A stretch of 64,000 nt of DNA from Salinarimonas sp052380005 (GTDB lineage Bacteria > Pseudomonadota > Alphaproteobacteria > Rhizobiales > Beijerinckiaceae): NCBI GenBank assembly GCA_052380005.1, contig JBQTCJ010000008.1; one strand, written 5' to 3'. Positions 28,691 through 36,905 of this stretch are shown piece after piece. Each line of letters begins with the position of its first letter. Position 1 is the first letter of the stretch. A program made the translations under genes and the position numbers. Under the pieces are notes generated by a model that was not told the origin of the DNA, did no database searches, and was given only the letters and a program-made list of their open reading frames with translations.

Positions 28691-29925
28691 GCTACGCGGT
28701 CACCCTCGCGGACATCCGCGCGGCCGCGGAGACGATCGCGCCGCACGTGGTGCGCACGCCGCTGGTCGCCGCGCCACGGCTCTCCGAGCGGCTCGGCGCG
28801 CGGCTTTGGCTCAAGCTCGAGACGATGCAGCCCACCGGCGCCTTCAAGGAGCGTGGGGCGGCGAACCGTCTCGCGGCGCTCGACGCCGACGAGCGGGCGC
28901 GCGGCGTCGTCGCGATGTCGGCGGGCAACCACGCGCAGGCGGTGGCCTATCACGCGGCTCGGCTCGGCGTGCCCGCGACCATCGTCATGCCCGAGGGCAC
29001 GCCGCTCGTGAAGGTCGAGAACACCCGCTCGCACGGCGCGCGGGTGATTCTCTCCGGCGAGACCGTCGCGGAGGCCGAGACCGAGGCGCGCCGGCTGGCC
29101 GACGAGGAGAGCCTCGTCTTCGTCCACCCCTACGACGACGCCCGCGTCATCGCCGGCCAGGGCACGATCGCCCTCGAGATGCTCGCGGACGCGCCCGGCC
29201 TCGAGATGCTCGTCGTGCCGATCGGCGGCGGCGGGCTCGCCGCGGGCATGGCGATCGCGGCGAAGGCGCTTTCGCCGTCGATCCGCATCGTCGGCGTGGA
29301 GACGCGGCTCTACCCGTCCTTCCGCAACGCCATTCACGGCGAGACGCTGCCGGTGGGCGGCGCGACGCTCGCCGAGGGCATCGCCGTCAAGAGGCCGGGT
29401 GGGCTGACGCTGCCCATCGTGCGCGACCTCGTCGACGAGATCGTGCTCGTCGACGAGCCCGAGATCGAGCGCGCGGTGAACCTGTGCGCCACGAGCCAGC
29501 GGATCATGGCGGAAGGGGCGGGGGCGGCGGGCATAGCCGCCATGCTCGCGCGCCCCGAGCTGTTCCACGGGCGCGCGGCTGGCGTCGTCATATGCGGCGG
29601 CAACATCGACCCGCGCATCCTCGCCTCCGTGATGGTGCGCGAGCTCGAGCGCGACGAGCGCATCGTCTCCTTCCGGATCTGGTCGAACGACCACCCGGGG
29701 CTTCTCGGGCGCATCGCCAGCCGATTGGGGGCGCTCGGCGCCAACATCCTGGAAGTTTCGCACGGTCGTCTCTATCTCGATGTTCCCGCCAAGGGCGTGA
29801 CGGTCGACGTCACGATCGAGACGCGGGGCGCGGCGCACACCTCCGAGGTGCTGGCCACGCTGGCGCGGGAGGGCTTCGCCCCCACCCGCATCGACCCCCG
29901 GGGGCTCTCGCACCTCGGGTCCTGA
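28687..29925 (+). CDS. ilvA: Threonine ammonia-lyase
   Basis: PLP enzyme that deaminates threonine to 2-oxobutanoate for isoleucine synthesis or catabolism. The PLP lysine is in PTGAFKERGA (about residue 55), the phosphate loop is VPIGGGGLAAGMA, and the body is a fold-type II PLP domain. The C-terminal ACT-like domain (IWSNDHPGLLGRIASRLGAL) suggests allosteric control. At 412 residues it matches the short, catabolic-style form with one ACT domain. Coupled to the MBL gene. Confidence 0.9.
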   Translation: MSYAVTLADIRAAAETIAPHVVRTPLVAAPRLSERLGARLWLKLETMQPTGAFKERGAANRLAALDADERARGVVAMSAGNHAQAVAYHAARLGVPATIVMPEGTPLVKVENTRSHGARVILSGETVAEAETEARRLADEESLVFVHPYDDARVIAGQGTIALEMLADAPGLEMLVVPIGGGGLAAGMAIAAKALSPSIRIVGVETRLYPSFRNAIHGETLPVGGATLAEGIAVKRPGGLTLPIVRDLVDEIVLVDEPEIERAVNLCATSQRIMAEGAGAAGIAAMLARPELFHGRAAGVVICGGNIDPRILASVMVRELERDERIVSFRIWSNDHPGLLGRIASRLGALGANILEVSHGRLYLDVPAKGVTVDVTIETRGAAHTSEVLATLAREGFAPTRIDPRGLSHLGS

Positions 29926-29953
29926 GGACCGAGCGCGCAGAGAACGGAGCGAC

Positions 29954-30475
29954 ATGAGCACGAGCGACCATTCACCCGACCTCCCGCGTCCCGGTGCGGG
30001 CGGCCCGGACGTGCCGGCGCCGCGGCCGAGCTACGAGATCCGCATCGCGACGGACGGCGTGCTCGCCCGGCGGCTGTTCGCCTTCTGCCTCGACATGCTG
30101 GTGATCGGGGCGCTCGTGATCCTGTTCTCGCTGGCGATCCTCGTGCTCGGCGTGCTGACGCTCGGCCTCGCCTGGCTGCTCTTCGCCATCCTCGTCCCCG
30201 CGGTCGGCCTGCTCTACAGCGCCATGACGGTCGGCGGGCCGAACCAGGCGACGATCGGCATGCGGATGATGGGCTTGCGCGTCTCGCGGGTGCAGTCGAC
30301 GGGGCGCGTCGACGCCATCACGGCGGCGGTGCATGCGCTGCTGTTCTGGCTCGCGACCTCGACCTTCTTCCTCTGGCTGCTCGACGTCGTCGTCGGCGTC
30401 GCGCGCGACGACCGCCGGATGGGGCACGATCTCCTCGTCGACGTGATGGTCACGCGCACGGACGCGACGCCCTGA
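29954..30475 (+). CDS. RDD family membrane protein
   Basis: A 173-residue inner-membrane protein with the RDD domain: the first helix region LARRLFAFCLDMLVIGALVI holds the R-R/D pattern, the central loop is NQATIGMRMMGLRV and the end is DDRRMGHDLLVDVMV. The transport or other role of RDD proteins is mostly unknown. Confidence 0.88.
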   Translation: MSTSDHSPDLPRPGAGGPDVPAPRPSYEIRIATDGVLARRLFAFCLDMLVIGALVILFSLAILVLGVLTLGLAWLLFAILVPAVGLLYSAMTVGGPNQATIGMRMMGLRVSRVQSTGRVDAITAAVHALLFWLATSTFFLWLLDVVVGVARDDRRMGHDLLVDVMVTRTDATP

Positions 30476-30603
30476 AGCGCCGATATCGTGTTCCAATTGC
30501 GTGAGCACCGGCGCGTGCGGCGTCGAAACCCCTTGTTGGCGCGTGCGGGAATGGTATCGTCGACCAAAGCCGTTCGGGCGCGCTTCGCCGAGGTCAGACC
30601 CGC

Positions 30604-31353
30604 GTGACGAGCCATTCCCGCGAGACGCCGCAGTTCTTCCTGACGGCACCCTCCGCCTGCCCCTACCTTCCGGGGCAGGAGGAGCGCAAGGTCTTCACCC
30701 ACCTCGTCGGGCGCCGCGCGGGCGAGCTCAACGACATCCTCACCCACGGCGGCTTCCGGCGCTCGCAGACGATCGCCTACCGGCCCGCCTGCGAGACCTG
30801 CCGCGCCTGCATCTCCGTGCGCGTGCCGGTGGACGCCTTCGAGCCCTCGCGCAACCTGCGCCGGATCGCCCGCTCGAACCGCGACCTCGTCGGCACCAGC
30901 GTTCCGAACCAGGCGACGAGCGAGCAGTACTCCCTCTTCCGCCGCTATCTCGACAGCCGCCACGCCGACGGCGGGATGATCGACATGACGGTGCTCGACT
31001 ACGCCATGATGGTCGAGGACAGCCACATCGAGACGAAGCTCGTTGAGTACCGCCGGCGTGGTCCCGACACGGCGATCAACGGGCGCGGGGAGGGGCCGCT
31101 CGTGGCCATGTGCCTCACCGACGTCCTCGCCGACGGTCTCTCGATGGTCTACTCGTTCTACGATCCGGAGATGAGCGCCCGCTCGCTCGGCACCTGGGTG
31201 ATCCTCGATCACATCGGCCGCGCCAGGGCCATGGGCCTCCCTTACGTCTATCTCGGCTACTGGGTCGAGGGCTCGCGCAAGATGGCCTACAAGGCCCGCT
31301 TCATGCCCCAGGAGCGGCTGCTCTCGCAGGGCTGGACGCGGGTGGAGGAGTAG
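30604..31353 (+). CDS. bpt: Aspartate/glutamate leucyltransferase (Bpt, Ate1-like)
   Basis: Transfers leucine from tRNA to N-terminal Asp/Glu of proteins, marking them for ClpS-ClpAP degradation (N-end rule). The 249-residue protein has the family N-terminal cysteine region (PSACPYLPGQEERKVF and CETCRACISVRVP) and the GNAT-like core FYDPEMSARSLGTWVILDHI with YLGYWVEGSRKMAYKARF. The start is GTG at 30604. Confidence 0.92.
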   Translation: MTSHSRETPQFFLTAPSACPYLPGQEERKVFTHLVGRRAGELNDILTHGGFRRSQTIAYRPACETCRACISVRVPVDAFEPSRNLRRIARSNRDLVGTSVPNQATSEQYSLFRRYLDSRHADGGMIDMTVLDYAMMVEDSHIETKLVEYRRRGPDTAINGRGEGPLVAMCLTDVLADGLSMVYSFYDPEMSARSLGTWVILDHIGRARAMGLPYVYLGYWVEGSRKMAYKARFMPQERLLSQGWTRVEE

Positions 31354-31387
31354 GCGTGCGCCCGGGCGCCGCCGTGGCCGCCGCGCG

Positions 31388-32287
31388 ATGAGCCTCGACC
31401 ACGGCCTCCTGCGCACGCTCGTCGCGCTCGTCGAGGAGCGAAACGTCACCCGTGCGGCACGGCGGCTGGGGCTCGCCCAACCCACCGTGTCCGGGGCGCT
31501 GGCGCGGCTGCGGGACGCACTGGGCGACCCACTTCTCGTCCGCGACGGGCGCCGTCTCGCGCCGACGGCGCGGGCCCTCGCCCTGGTGGCGGAGGTGACG
31601 CCGCATCTCGACGCGATCGACGCCGCCGTCGCTGGCACGACGTCCTTCGAGCCGGGGCAGGCGCGGCGCGTGTTCCGCCTCGGCTGTACCGACGCCGTCG
31701 CCTTCGCGCTCCTGCCGGCGCTGTCGGCGCGGCTGCGGCAGGCGGCGCCGGGCTGCGATCTGCTGCTGCGTACGGGCGACTTCCGCACGCTCCCGGACCT
31801 GATCGCCACCGGCGCGGTCTCCACCGCGCTCGCGTATCTGCGCGACGACCCGTCCGCCACGGCCCGCATCCGCGCTGTGCGTCGCTCGCCCTGGGTCGTC
31901 CTGCGCGACGCCGCCTCCCGTCCGATCACCGACCTCGACGGCTTCTGCGAGCGGCCGCACGCCCTCGTCACGCCCTCGGGCGATCTGGGCGGCGTCGTGG
32001 ACGATGCGCTGGCTTCCGAGGGCCGCACCCGGCGCGTGGCGCTCGGGCTGACGAGCTTCGCGCTGCTGCTCGCCGCGCTGCCCGGCGGTGACCTGGTCGC
32101 CACCGTGCCCGACTTCGTGGCCGCGCGCCTCGCCGCGCTCGCGCCGCTGGCCGTCGATCCCTGCCCCGTCGCCGTCGCGCCGGTGGTCAACAGCCTCGCC
32201 TGGAGCGCGGTGGCCGACCGGGACCCGGGCGAGCGCTGGTTTCGCGCGCTCGTGCGCGAGACCTTCGCGGCCGCCGAGCCGCGCTGA
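31388..32287 (+). CDS. LysR family transcriptional regulator
   Basis: A 299-residue regulator. The winged helix-turn-helix (VTRAARRLGLAQPTVSGALA) is at residues 18-40 and a type 2 periplasmic-binding-like effector domain follows. The next gene on the same strand, a DJ-1/PfpI protein, may be its target, although LysR targets are more often divergent. Confidence 0.9.
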   Translation: MSLDHGLLRTLVALVEERNVTRAARRLGLAQPTVSGALARLRDALGDPLLVRDGRRLAPTARALALVAEVTPHLDAIDAAVAGTTSFEPGQARRVFRLGCTDAVAFALLPALSARLRQAAPGCDLLLRTGDFRTLPDLIATGAVSTALAYLRDDPSATARIRAVRRSPWVVLRDAASRPITDLDGFCERPHALVTPSGDLGGVVDDALASEGRTRRVALGLTSFALLLAALPGGDLVATVPDFVAARLAALAPLAVDPCPVAVAPVVNSLAWSAVADRDPGERWFRALVRETFAAAEPR

Positions 32288-32393
32288 TCGCGCGGTGCCG
32301 ATAGCTCCTATCGGTATCCGTGATTTCCCGCCCGGGGCCGCGCACCCCATCTACCGGCCACACGCTCATCCCCCGACACGAGAGGCAAGCCGC

Positions 32394-33098
32394 ATGGCCC
32401 GCATCCTGATCGTCCTCACCTCCCACGCCACCCTCGGCACGACCGGCAAGCCGACGGGCTTCTTCTACGAGGAGCTCGCCGCGCCCTACTACGCCTTCGT
32501 CGACGCCGGCCACGCGGTCGAGATCGCCTCGATCGCCGGCGGCGCGCCCCCGGCCGATCCGTCGAGCCTCGACGCCGACGAGTCGAAGCGTCCCGCAGCG
32601 GTGCGCCGCCTCCTCGCCGACGCGGCCGCGATGGAGGCGCTCGCCGGCACGCCGGCCATCGACGCGATCGACCCCTCCGGCTACGACGCGGTGTTCCTCC
32701 CCGGCGGTCACGGAACGATGTGGGATTTCCCGCAGAGCGTCGCGCTCGCCCGTGCGGTCTCCGCGATCCACGCGCGCGGCGGCGTCGTCGGTGCCGTCTG
32801 CCACGGCCCGGCCGGCCTCGTCGGCGCGACCCGCACCGACGGGCGCCCCCTCGTCGAGGGGCTGCGCGTCAACGGCTTCACCGATGCGGAGGAGGCCGCG
32901 GTGGGGCTCACCGACGTGGTGCCCTTCCTGCTCGAGAGCCGGCTCGTCGCGCAGGGCGCTCGCTTCGAGAAGGGCGGTACGTTCGAGCCCTTCGCCGTGC
33001 GCGACGGCCGGCTCGTGACCGGCCAGAACCCGATGTCGAGCGAGCGCGCCGCCGCCCTGATGCTCGAGGCGCTCGCCGAGGCCCGCGCGGCGGCCTGA
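32394..33098 (+). CDS. DJ-1/PfpI family protein (type 1 glutamine amidotransferase-like)
   Basis: A 234-residue protein. The nucleophile elbow is GAVCHGPAGLVGA (Cys about 142), preceded by YDAVFLPGGHGTMWDFP. This close set resembles the HchA/Hsp31 and yeast Hsp31-like glyoxalase III/deglycase group, which handles methylglyoxal or damaged proteins. The exact activity is uncertain. It is followed by the flagellar genes on the same strand. Confidence 0.88.
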   Translation: MARILIVLTSHATLGTTGKPTGFFYEELAAPYYAFVDAGHAVEIASIAGGAPPADPSSLDADESKRPAAVRRLLADAAAMEALAGTPAIDAIDPSGYDAVFLPGGHGTMWDFPQSVALARAVSAIHARGGVVGAVCHGPAGLVGATRTDGRPLVEGLRVNGFTDAEEAAVGLTDVVPFLLESRLVAQGARFEKGGTFEPFAVRDGRLVTGQNPMSSERAAALMLEALAEARAAA

Positions 33099-33106
33099 TG
33101 CCCCAG

Positions 33107-33147
33107 TCCGGCAGTTTCTTCCGGCCGACCGGGCAGAAACTGCCGGA
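33107..33147. promoter_or_regulatory. Long inverted repeat, possible enhancer sites for flgK
   Basis: A perfect 13-bp inverted repeat (arms 33107-33119 and 33135-33147) with a 15-nt centre. Each arm region is itself a near palindrome: the right one contains GGCAG-AAA-CTGCC. It lies about 50-90 nt upstream of a -24/-12 promoter, where enhancer-binding activators of sigma54 usually sit. It could also form a hairpin terminating the DJ-1 gene. Confidence 0.45.
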
Positions 33148-33196
33148 TACCCCCGCTTCTCGACGATCCGATCAAGGCGAACGCAAGACTTCTGCG

Positions 33197-33213
33197 TTGG
33201 CATCGCCCTTGCT
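33197..33213 (+). promoter_or_regulatory. Sigma54-type -24/-12 promoter upstream of flgK
   Basis: TTGGCA then TTGCT with GG (33199-33200) and GC (33211-33212) exactly 10 nt apart, about 57 nt before the flgK start. It matches the sigma54 consensus well, and flgK is sigma54-dependent in Caulobacter. Confidence 0.55.
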
Positions 33214-33269
33214 GGCAGAATGCCGCCCGGGGTCTCGCCTCTCGGGCATCGAGCGAGCGAGGTCGCGCC

Positions 33270-34943
33270 ATGACGCTGATGTCCGCGTTGAGCACTGCCG
33301 TGTCGGGCCTGCGCACCACGCAGGCCGGCATCTCGCTCGTGTCGCAGAACGTGGCGAACGCCGACTCCGCCGGCTACACCAAGCGTCGCCTCCAGCCCGT
33401 GGAGGCCGTTGCGGGGGATCGCTCGGCCGGCGTGCGCACCGGCGAGATCCAGCGCGTGCTCGACCGCGTCGTGCAGCGCACGCTCTGGCAGGAGACGTCG
33501 GGCGCCGGCTACACGGGCCAGCGCGCCATGCTGGCGGGCGCGCTCGAGCGGCTCTATGGGCCGCCGGCTTCCGCCAGCGCGCTCGACACGCTCATGAACA
33601 AGTTCTCCACCGCCGTGGAGCAGCTCGCCGACGATCCCGCCAACGCCACCACGCGCTCGGGCGTGATCGAGGCGGGGCAGGCGCTCGCCGGGCGGATCGG
33701 CACGATCGCTCAGGGCGTCCAGGCGCTGCGCACCGAGTCGGAGGGGCGCATCGCGTCCATGGTCGACGAGGCGAACGGTCTCCTCGCCGGCATCGAGCGC
33801 GTCAACCGCACCATCGTGCAGAGCGGCTTCACCGCCCCCCTGGCAGACGAGCGCGACCGGCTGATCGGCGCGCTCGCGGGGATCATGGACCTGCGCGTCC
33901 AGCCCTCCGAGAACGGCAGCGTCACCCTCACGACCGGCGCGGGCCAGACGCTGTTCGACGGCGTGCGGGCGCTCGAGCTGCGCTTCGACGCCCGCGCGAC
34001 GCTGACCCCGAACATGCGGGTGGACACCACGCCGCCCTCGGTCGGCGTCGTCACGGTCGTCTCGGGCAGCGGCATGCAGACGAACCTGCTGGCGGCGGGC
34101 GGCATCAGCTCCGGTTCGCTCGCGGCGGCGCTGGAGATGCGCGACGAGACGCTCGTCCAGGCCCAGCGCCAGCTCGATGAGCTCGCGGCGGGCCTCGCGC
34201 GCTCCGTCTCCGACACGCCGCTGACGGTGACCCAGACCGGCGCGACCACGTTCGACCTCTCCGCCTTCACCGGGCCACGGACGGTCGATCTCGTGGTGAA
34301 CGGGCGCTTCGAGCGGGTCAGCGGCACGCAAGCCGAGATCGACACCGCGCTCGGTGCCTTCGGCGGCGGCTTCGACGGCACGACGGTCACGATCCCCGGC
34401 GGCAGCGTGATCTCCGCGTCGGGCACCGCGACGGACCCGACGACCGGCACCGGACCCTTCCCGTTCTTCGCGGATTCGCCCGGCAACACGCCCTTCACCG
34501 GCGCGGGCGCCACCGATCCGCTGACGGGCTTCGCCCAGCGCATCCGCGTCAACTCGGATGTCGCGGGCAACCCCGCGCTCCTCGTCAACTCGACCTTCCA
34601 GGGTGACGCGGCGCGCCCGAGCGCGATGCGCGACGGGCTCGCGCGCGTGCAGACGATCGCCTCGCAGGCGGGGCTCTCGGGCGCAGCGCCCTTCCGCGCC
34701 GACATATCGGCCGCGGTGCGGCGCACGATCGAGGTGCAAGGCGCGGCCTCCGCGACGGCCGCGCGGCTCGACGAGGGCCAGCGCGTCGCGCTCGCCGCCG
34801 TAGAGGGGCGCTTCGCCGAGGTCGCGGGCGTGAACATCGACGAGGAGATGGCGCAGCTCGTCCAGCTCCAGACCGCCTACGGCGCCAATGCGCGCGTCCT
34901 CTCGGCGGTGCGGGAGATGATGGACGTGCTGATGCGGATCTGA
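33270..34943 (+). CDS. flgK: Flagellar hook-associated protein 1 (FlgK)
   Basis: First hook-filament junction protein, exported by the flagellar type III system. The 557-residue sequence has the flagellar rod/hook N-terminal signature (ISLVSQNVANADSAGYTKRR) and the C-terminal FlgK end (EEMAQLVQLQTAYGANARVL) that forms the coiled-coil with the N-terminus. The middle is variable and GC-rich. It is followed after 14 nt by flgL. No other flagellar genes are in the window. Confidence 0.94.
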   Translation: MTLMSALSTAVSGLRTTQAGISLVSQNVANADSAGYTKRRLQPVEAVAGDRSAGVRTGEIQRVLDRVVQRTLWQETSGAGYTGQRAMLAGALERLYGPPASASALDTLMNKFSTAVEQLADDPANATTRSGVIEAGQALAGRIGTIAQGVQALRTESEGRIASMVDEANGLLAGIERVNRTIVQSGFTAPLADERDRLIGALAGIMDLRVQPSENGSVTLTTGAGQTLFDGVRALELRFDARATLTPNMRVDTTPPSVGVVTVVSGSGMQTNLLAAGGISSGSLAAALEMRDETLVQAQRQLDELAAGLARSVSDTPLTVTQTGATTFDLSAFTGPRTVDLVVNGRFERVSGTQAEIDTALGAFGGGFDGTTVTIPGGSVISASGTATDPTTGTGPFPFFADSPGNTPFTGAGATDPLTGFAQRIRVNSDVAGNPALLVNSTFQGDAARPSAMRDGLARVQTIASQAGLSGAAPFRADISAAVRRTIEVQGAASATAARLDEGQRVALAAVEGRFAEVAGVNIDEEMAQLVQLQTAYGANARVLSAVREMMDVLMRI

Positions 34944-34957
34944 GGGGACGACGAGAC

Positions 34958-35995
34958 ATGACGAGCATCACCCCGTTCGCCGCCGGCTCCTTCGACACGC
35001 GCGAGACCTCGCGCATGTTCGTGGAGATGCGCAAGGAATCGCAGCGGCTCGAGCGCCAGATGGCCACGGGCCGCAAGGCGGACACCTATTCCGGCTTCGG
35101 CTTCGAGCGGCGCACCGCGCTCGACCTGCGCGCCAGGCTCGGCGCCTTCGAGGGCTACGGCGAGACGATCACCAGCGCGAACCTGCGCCTGAAGGTCATG
35201 ACGGGCGCCGTGCAGAGCCTGGAGAAGATCGCCTCCGACACCCGCTCGGCGGCGGCGGAGCCCCTGTCGGGCATCGTCGACGGCACCGGCGTGCCGCAGG
35301 AGCAGGCGCTTGCGCGCAACAACCTCGCCTTCGCCGTCGAGATCCTCAACACGGACGTGAACGGCCGCCACGTCTTCGCCGGCCGCGCCAGCGACACGCG
35401 GCCCGTCGCGTCATACCAGCAGATCTTCACCGACCTGCGCGCGGCGGTCGCAGGGATCGCCGACCCGACGGACCCGAACCAGATCGTCCAGGCGGTGTCG
35501 GACTATTTCGACACGACGGCCTGGCGCACCCCGGGATCCGAGACGACGACGCCGATGCCCACCACCCCGGACGCGCGCGCGAGCGTGCTCGCGCGCATCG
35601 ACGAGGAGCAGAGCGTCGCCATCGGCGCGCGGGCGGACGAGCCGGGCTTCCGCAATCTCCTTGTCGCGCTCGGATCGCTCGCGGCGGCGGACGAGACGCA
35701 GCTCTCGCAGGAGGACTTCGCCGCCCTCTCGAGCCGCGTCTCCGACCTGCTCTCGCCCTCGCGGCCCCAGCCGCGCGACATCGCCATGGACCTCGGCCGC
35801 GCCCAGGCGACGATCAACGCCACCAAGGAGCGCCAGGACGCCAGCGCCTCGCTGCTGCGCGAGGCGCTCGACGACGTCGAGCTCGTCTCCACAGAGGAGG
35901 CCGCGGTCTCGCTCCTCAACCTGCAGACCCGCCTGCAGGCGAGCTTCCAGACGACCGCGATGCTCTCGCGGCTGTCGCTGGTGAACTACCTGTGA
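34958..35995 (+). CDS. flgL: Flagellar hook-associated protein 3 (FlgL)
   Basis: Second hook-filament junction protein, 345 residues, flagellin-like fold. Visible segments are RKESQRLERQMATGRKADTY near the N-terminus, LNTDVNGRHVFAGRASDTRP in the middle and a flagellin-like C-terminal helix (AVSLLNLQTRLQASFQTTAM). It is co-transcribed with flgK. Its last 10 bp overlap the convergent toxin gene. Confidence 0.93.
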   Translation: MTSITPFAAGSFDTRETSRMFVEMRKESQRLERQMATGRKADTYSGFGFERRTALDLRARLGAFEGYGETITSANLRLKVMTGAVQSLEKIASDTRSAAAEPLSGIVDGTGVPQEQALARNNLAFAVEILNTDVNGRHVFAGRASDTRPVASYQQIFTDLRAAVAGIADPTDPNQIVQAVSDYFDTTAWRTPGSETTTPMPTTPDARASVLARIDEEQSVAIGARADEPGFRNLLVALGSLAAADETQLSQEDFAALSSRVSDLLSPSRPQPRDIAMDLGRAQATINATKERQDASASLLREALDDVELVSTEEAAVSLLNLQTRLQASFQTTAMLSRLSLVNYL

Positions 35996-36420
35996 GGTAG
36001 GAGCGGGTCCACCCAAGGGTCCACGACGCCGACGCCTGCCGCCGTGAAGGGGCCGGTGTCGCGGGTCGCGACCGGCAGGCCGTGCGCCGCAGCGATCGCG
36101 GCGATGTAGCCCTCGGGTATCGGAAAGCCCTTCCCGGCAGCACGGGCTTTCGCGGCGAGGCTGCCGTAGCAATCAGCGGCGTCAGTATCGAAGGGAAGAA
36201 TGCGTGGGCCGAAGGAGTCGATGATCGTCTGGAGTATCCTGGCGAGACCCTCCTTGCGCCTGCCCGTCGGGAGCAAGGCGACCCCGAGGCGCAGCTCGGC
36301 GACCGAAATGCTGGACAGATGCAGAGTCTCGACGGCTTGGGCATCCAGCCAACCCCGCACCGTCGGGTTCGGCGCCAACCTCATCGTCTCGGAGACGACG
36401 TTCGTGTCGAGCAGGATCAT
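35986..36420 (-). CDS. VapC/FitB-type PIN-domain toxin
   Basis: A 144-residue PIN-domain ribonuclease. The acidic active-site residues are in MILLDTNVVSETM (Asp5 and Glu12), AELRLGV and TRDTGPF. It most resembles the FitB subgroup of VapC toxins. The ATG overlaps the antitoxin stop (ATGA). The stop codon lies inside the end of flgL, so the module is inserted tightly behind the flagellar operon. Confidence 0.88.
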   Translation of the reverse strand: MILLDTNVVSETMRLAPNPTVRGWLDAQAVETLHLSSISVAELRLGVALLPTGRRKEGLARILQTIIDSFGPRILPFDTDAADCYGSLAAKARAAGKGFPIPEGYIAAIAAAHGLPVATRDTGPFTAAGVGVVDPWVDPLLPHR

Positions 36421-36671
36421 TCGAAGCTGACCGGTTCGGGGGGGCGCCGGTCGCGCAGGCTCTCGATCATCTCGACATCGTCGTCCGTAAGTCCAGCTTC
36501 CCGGCTCATGGTCCACAGCGTCGTCCCGAGCCGCAGCCGTCCCTCCGGAAGCGCCGCTTCCTCCAATATGGCGCGCATTTCGGCTTCCGTGCTGCGATTG
36601 TGGCTCGCCGCGCGGACCTTCAGGGCACGATGTGCTTCGTCGCTCAAGTTGCGGATGGTGACGGCTGCCAC
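36417..36671 (-). CDS. FitA-like antitoxin (ribbon-helix-helix)
   Basis: An 84-residue partner of the toxin. The N-terminus VAAVTIRNLSDEAHRALKVR is the ribbon-helix-helix DNA-binding motif of FitA/VapB proteins, followed by SHNRSTEAEMRAILEEA. GTG at 36671 has GGGAG about 7 nt upstream and puts the beta-strand at the very start, as in the family; longer frames are unlikely. It should repress its own operon and neutralise the toxin. Confidence 0.87.
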   Translation of the reverse strand: MAAVTIRNLSDEAHRALKVRAASHNRSTEAEMRAILEEAALPEGRLRLGTTLWTMSREAGLTDDDVEMIESLRDRRPPEPVSFE

Positions 36672-36818
36672 AGGACGACTCCCGGCGACGTGTTCTAATG
36701 ATATCATCGTAGGCCATCTGATGGCATGCAACACGGGTGGCCGTCGCGCTGGATGCACCGAGCGGCAGCATCGGCTCGCGTTCCGTCCGAGCCTTGTCCA
36801 TGGGCTCGATCCGACCGG

Positions 36819-36838
36819 CCCGGCATTGCTCTTGCCTC
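36819..36838 (+). promoter_or_regulatory. Possible sigma54-type promoter of the Pot-type operon
   Basis: GGCATTGCTCTTGC with GG (36822-36823) and GC (36834-36835) separated by 10 nt, about 70 nt before the ATPase gene. It is weaker than the flgK example and could be chance in GC-rich DNA. Confidence 0.3.
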
Positions 36839-36905
36839 CCCCGGCTGGAATGCCCTAAGGGGGCGCGCAGCCGAACCATCCCGCCGGGGGGCCGATGAAT
36901 TGCCC

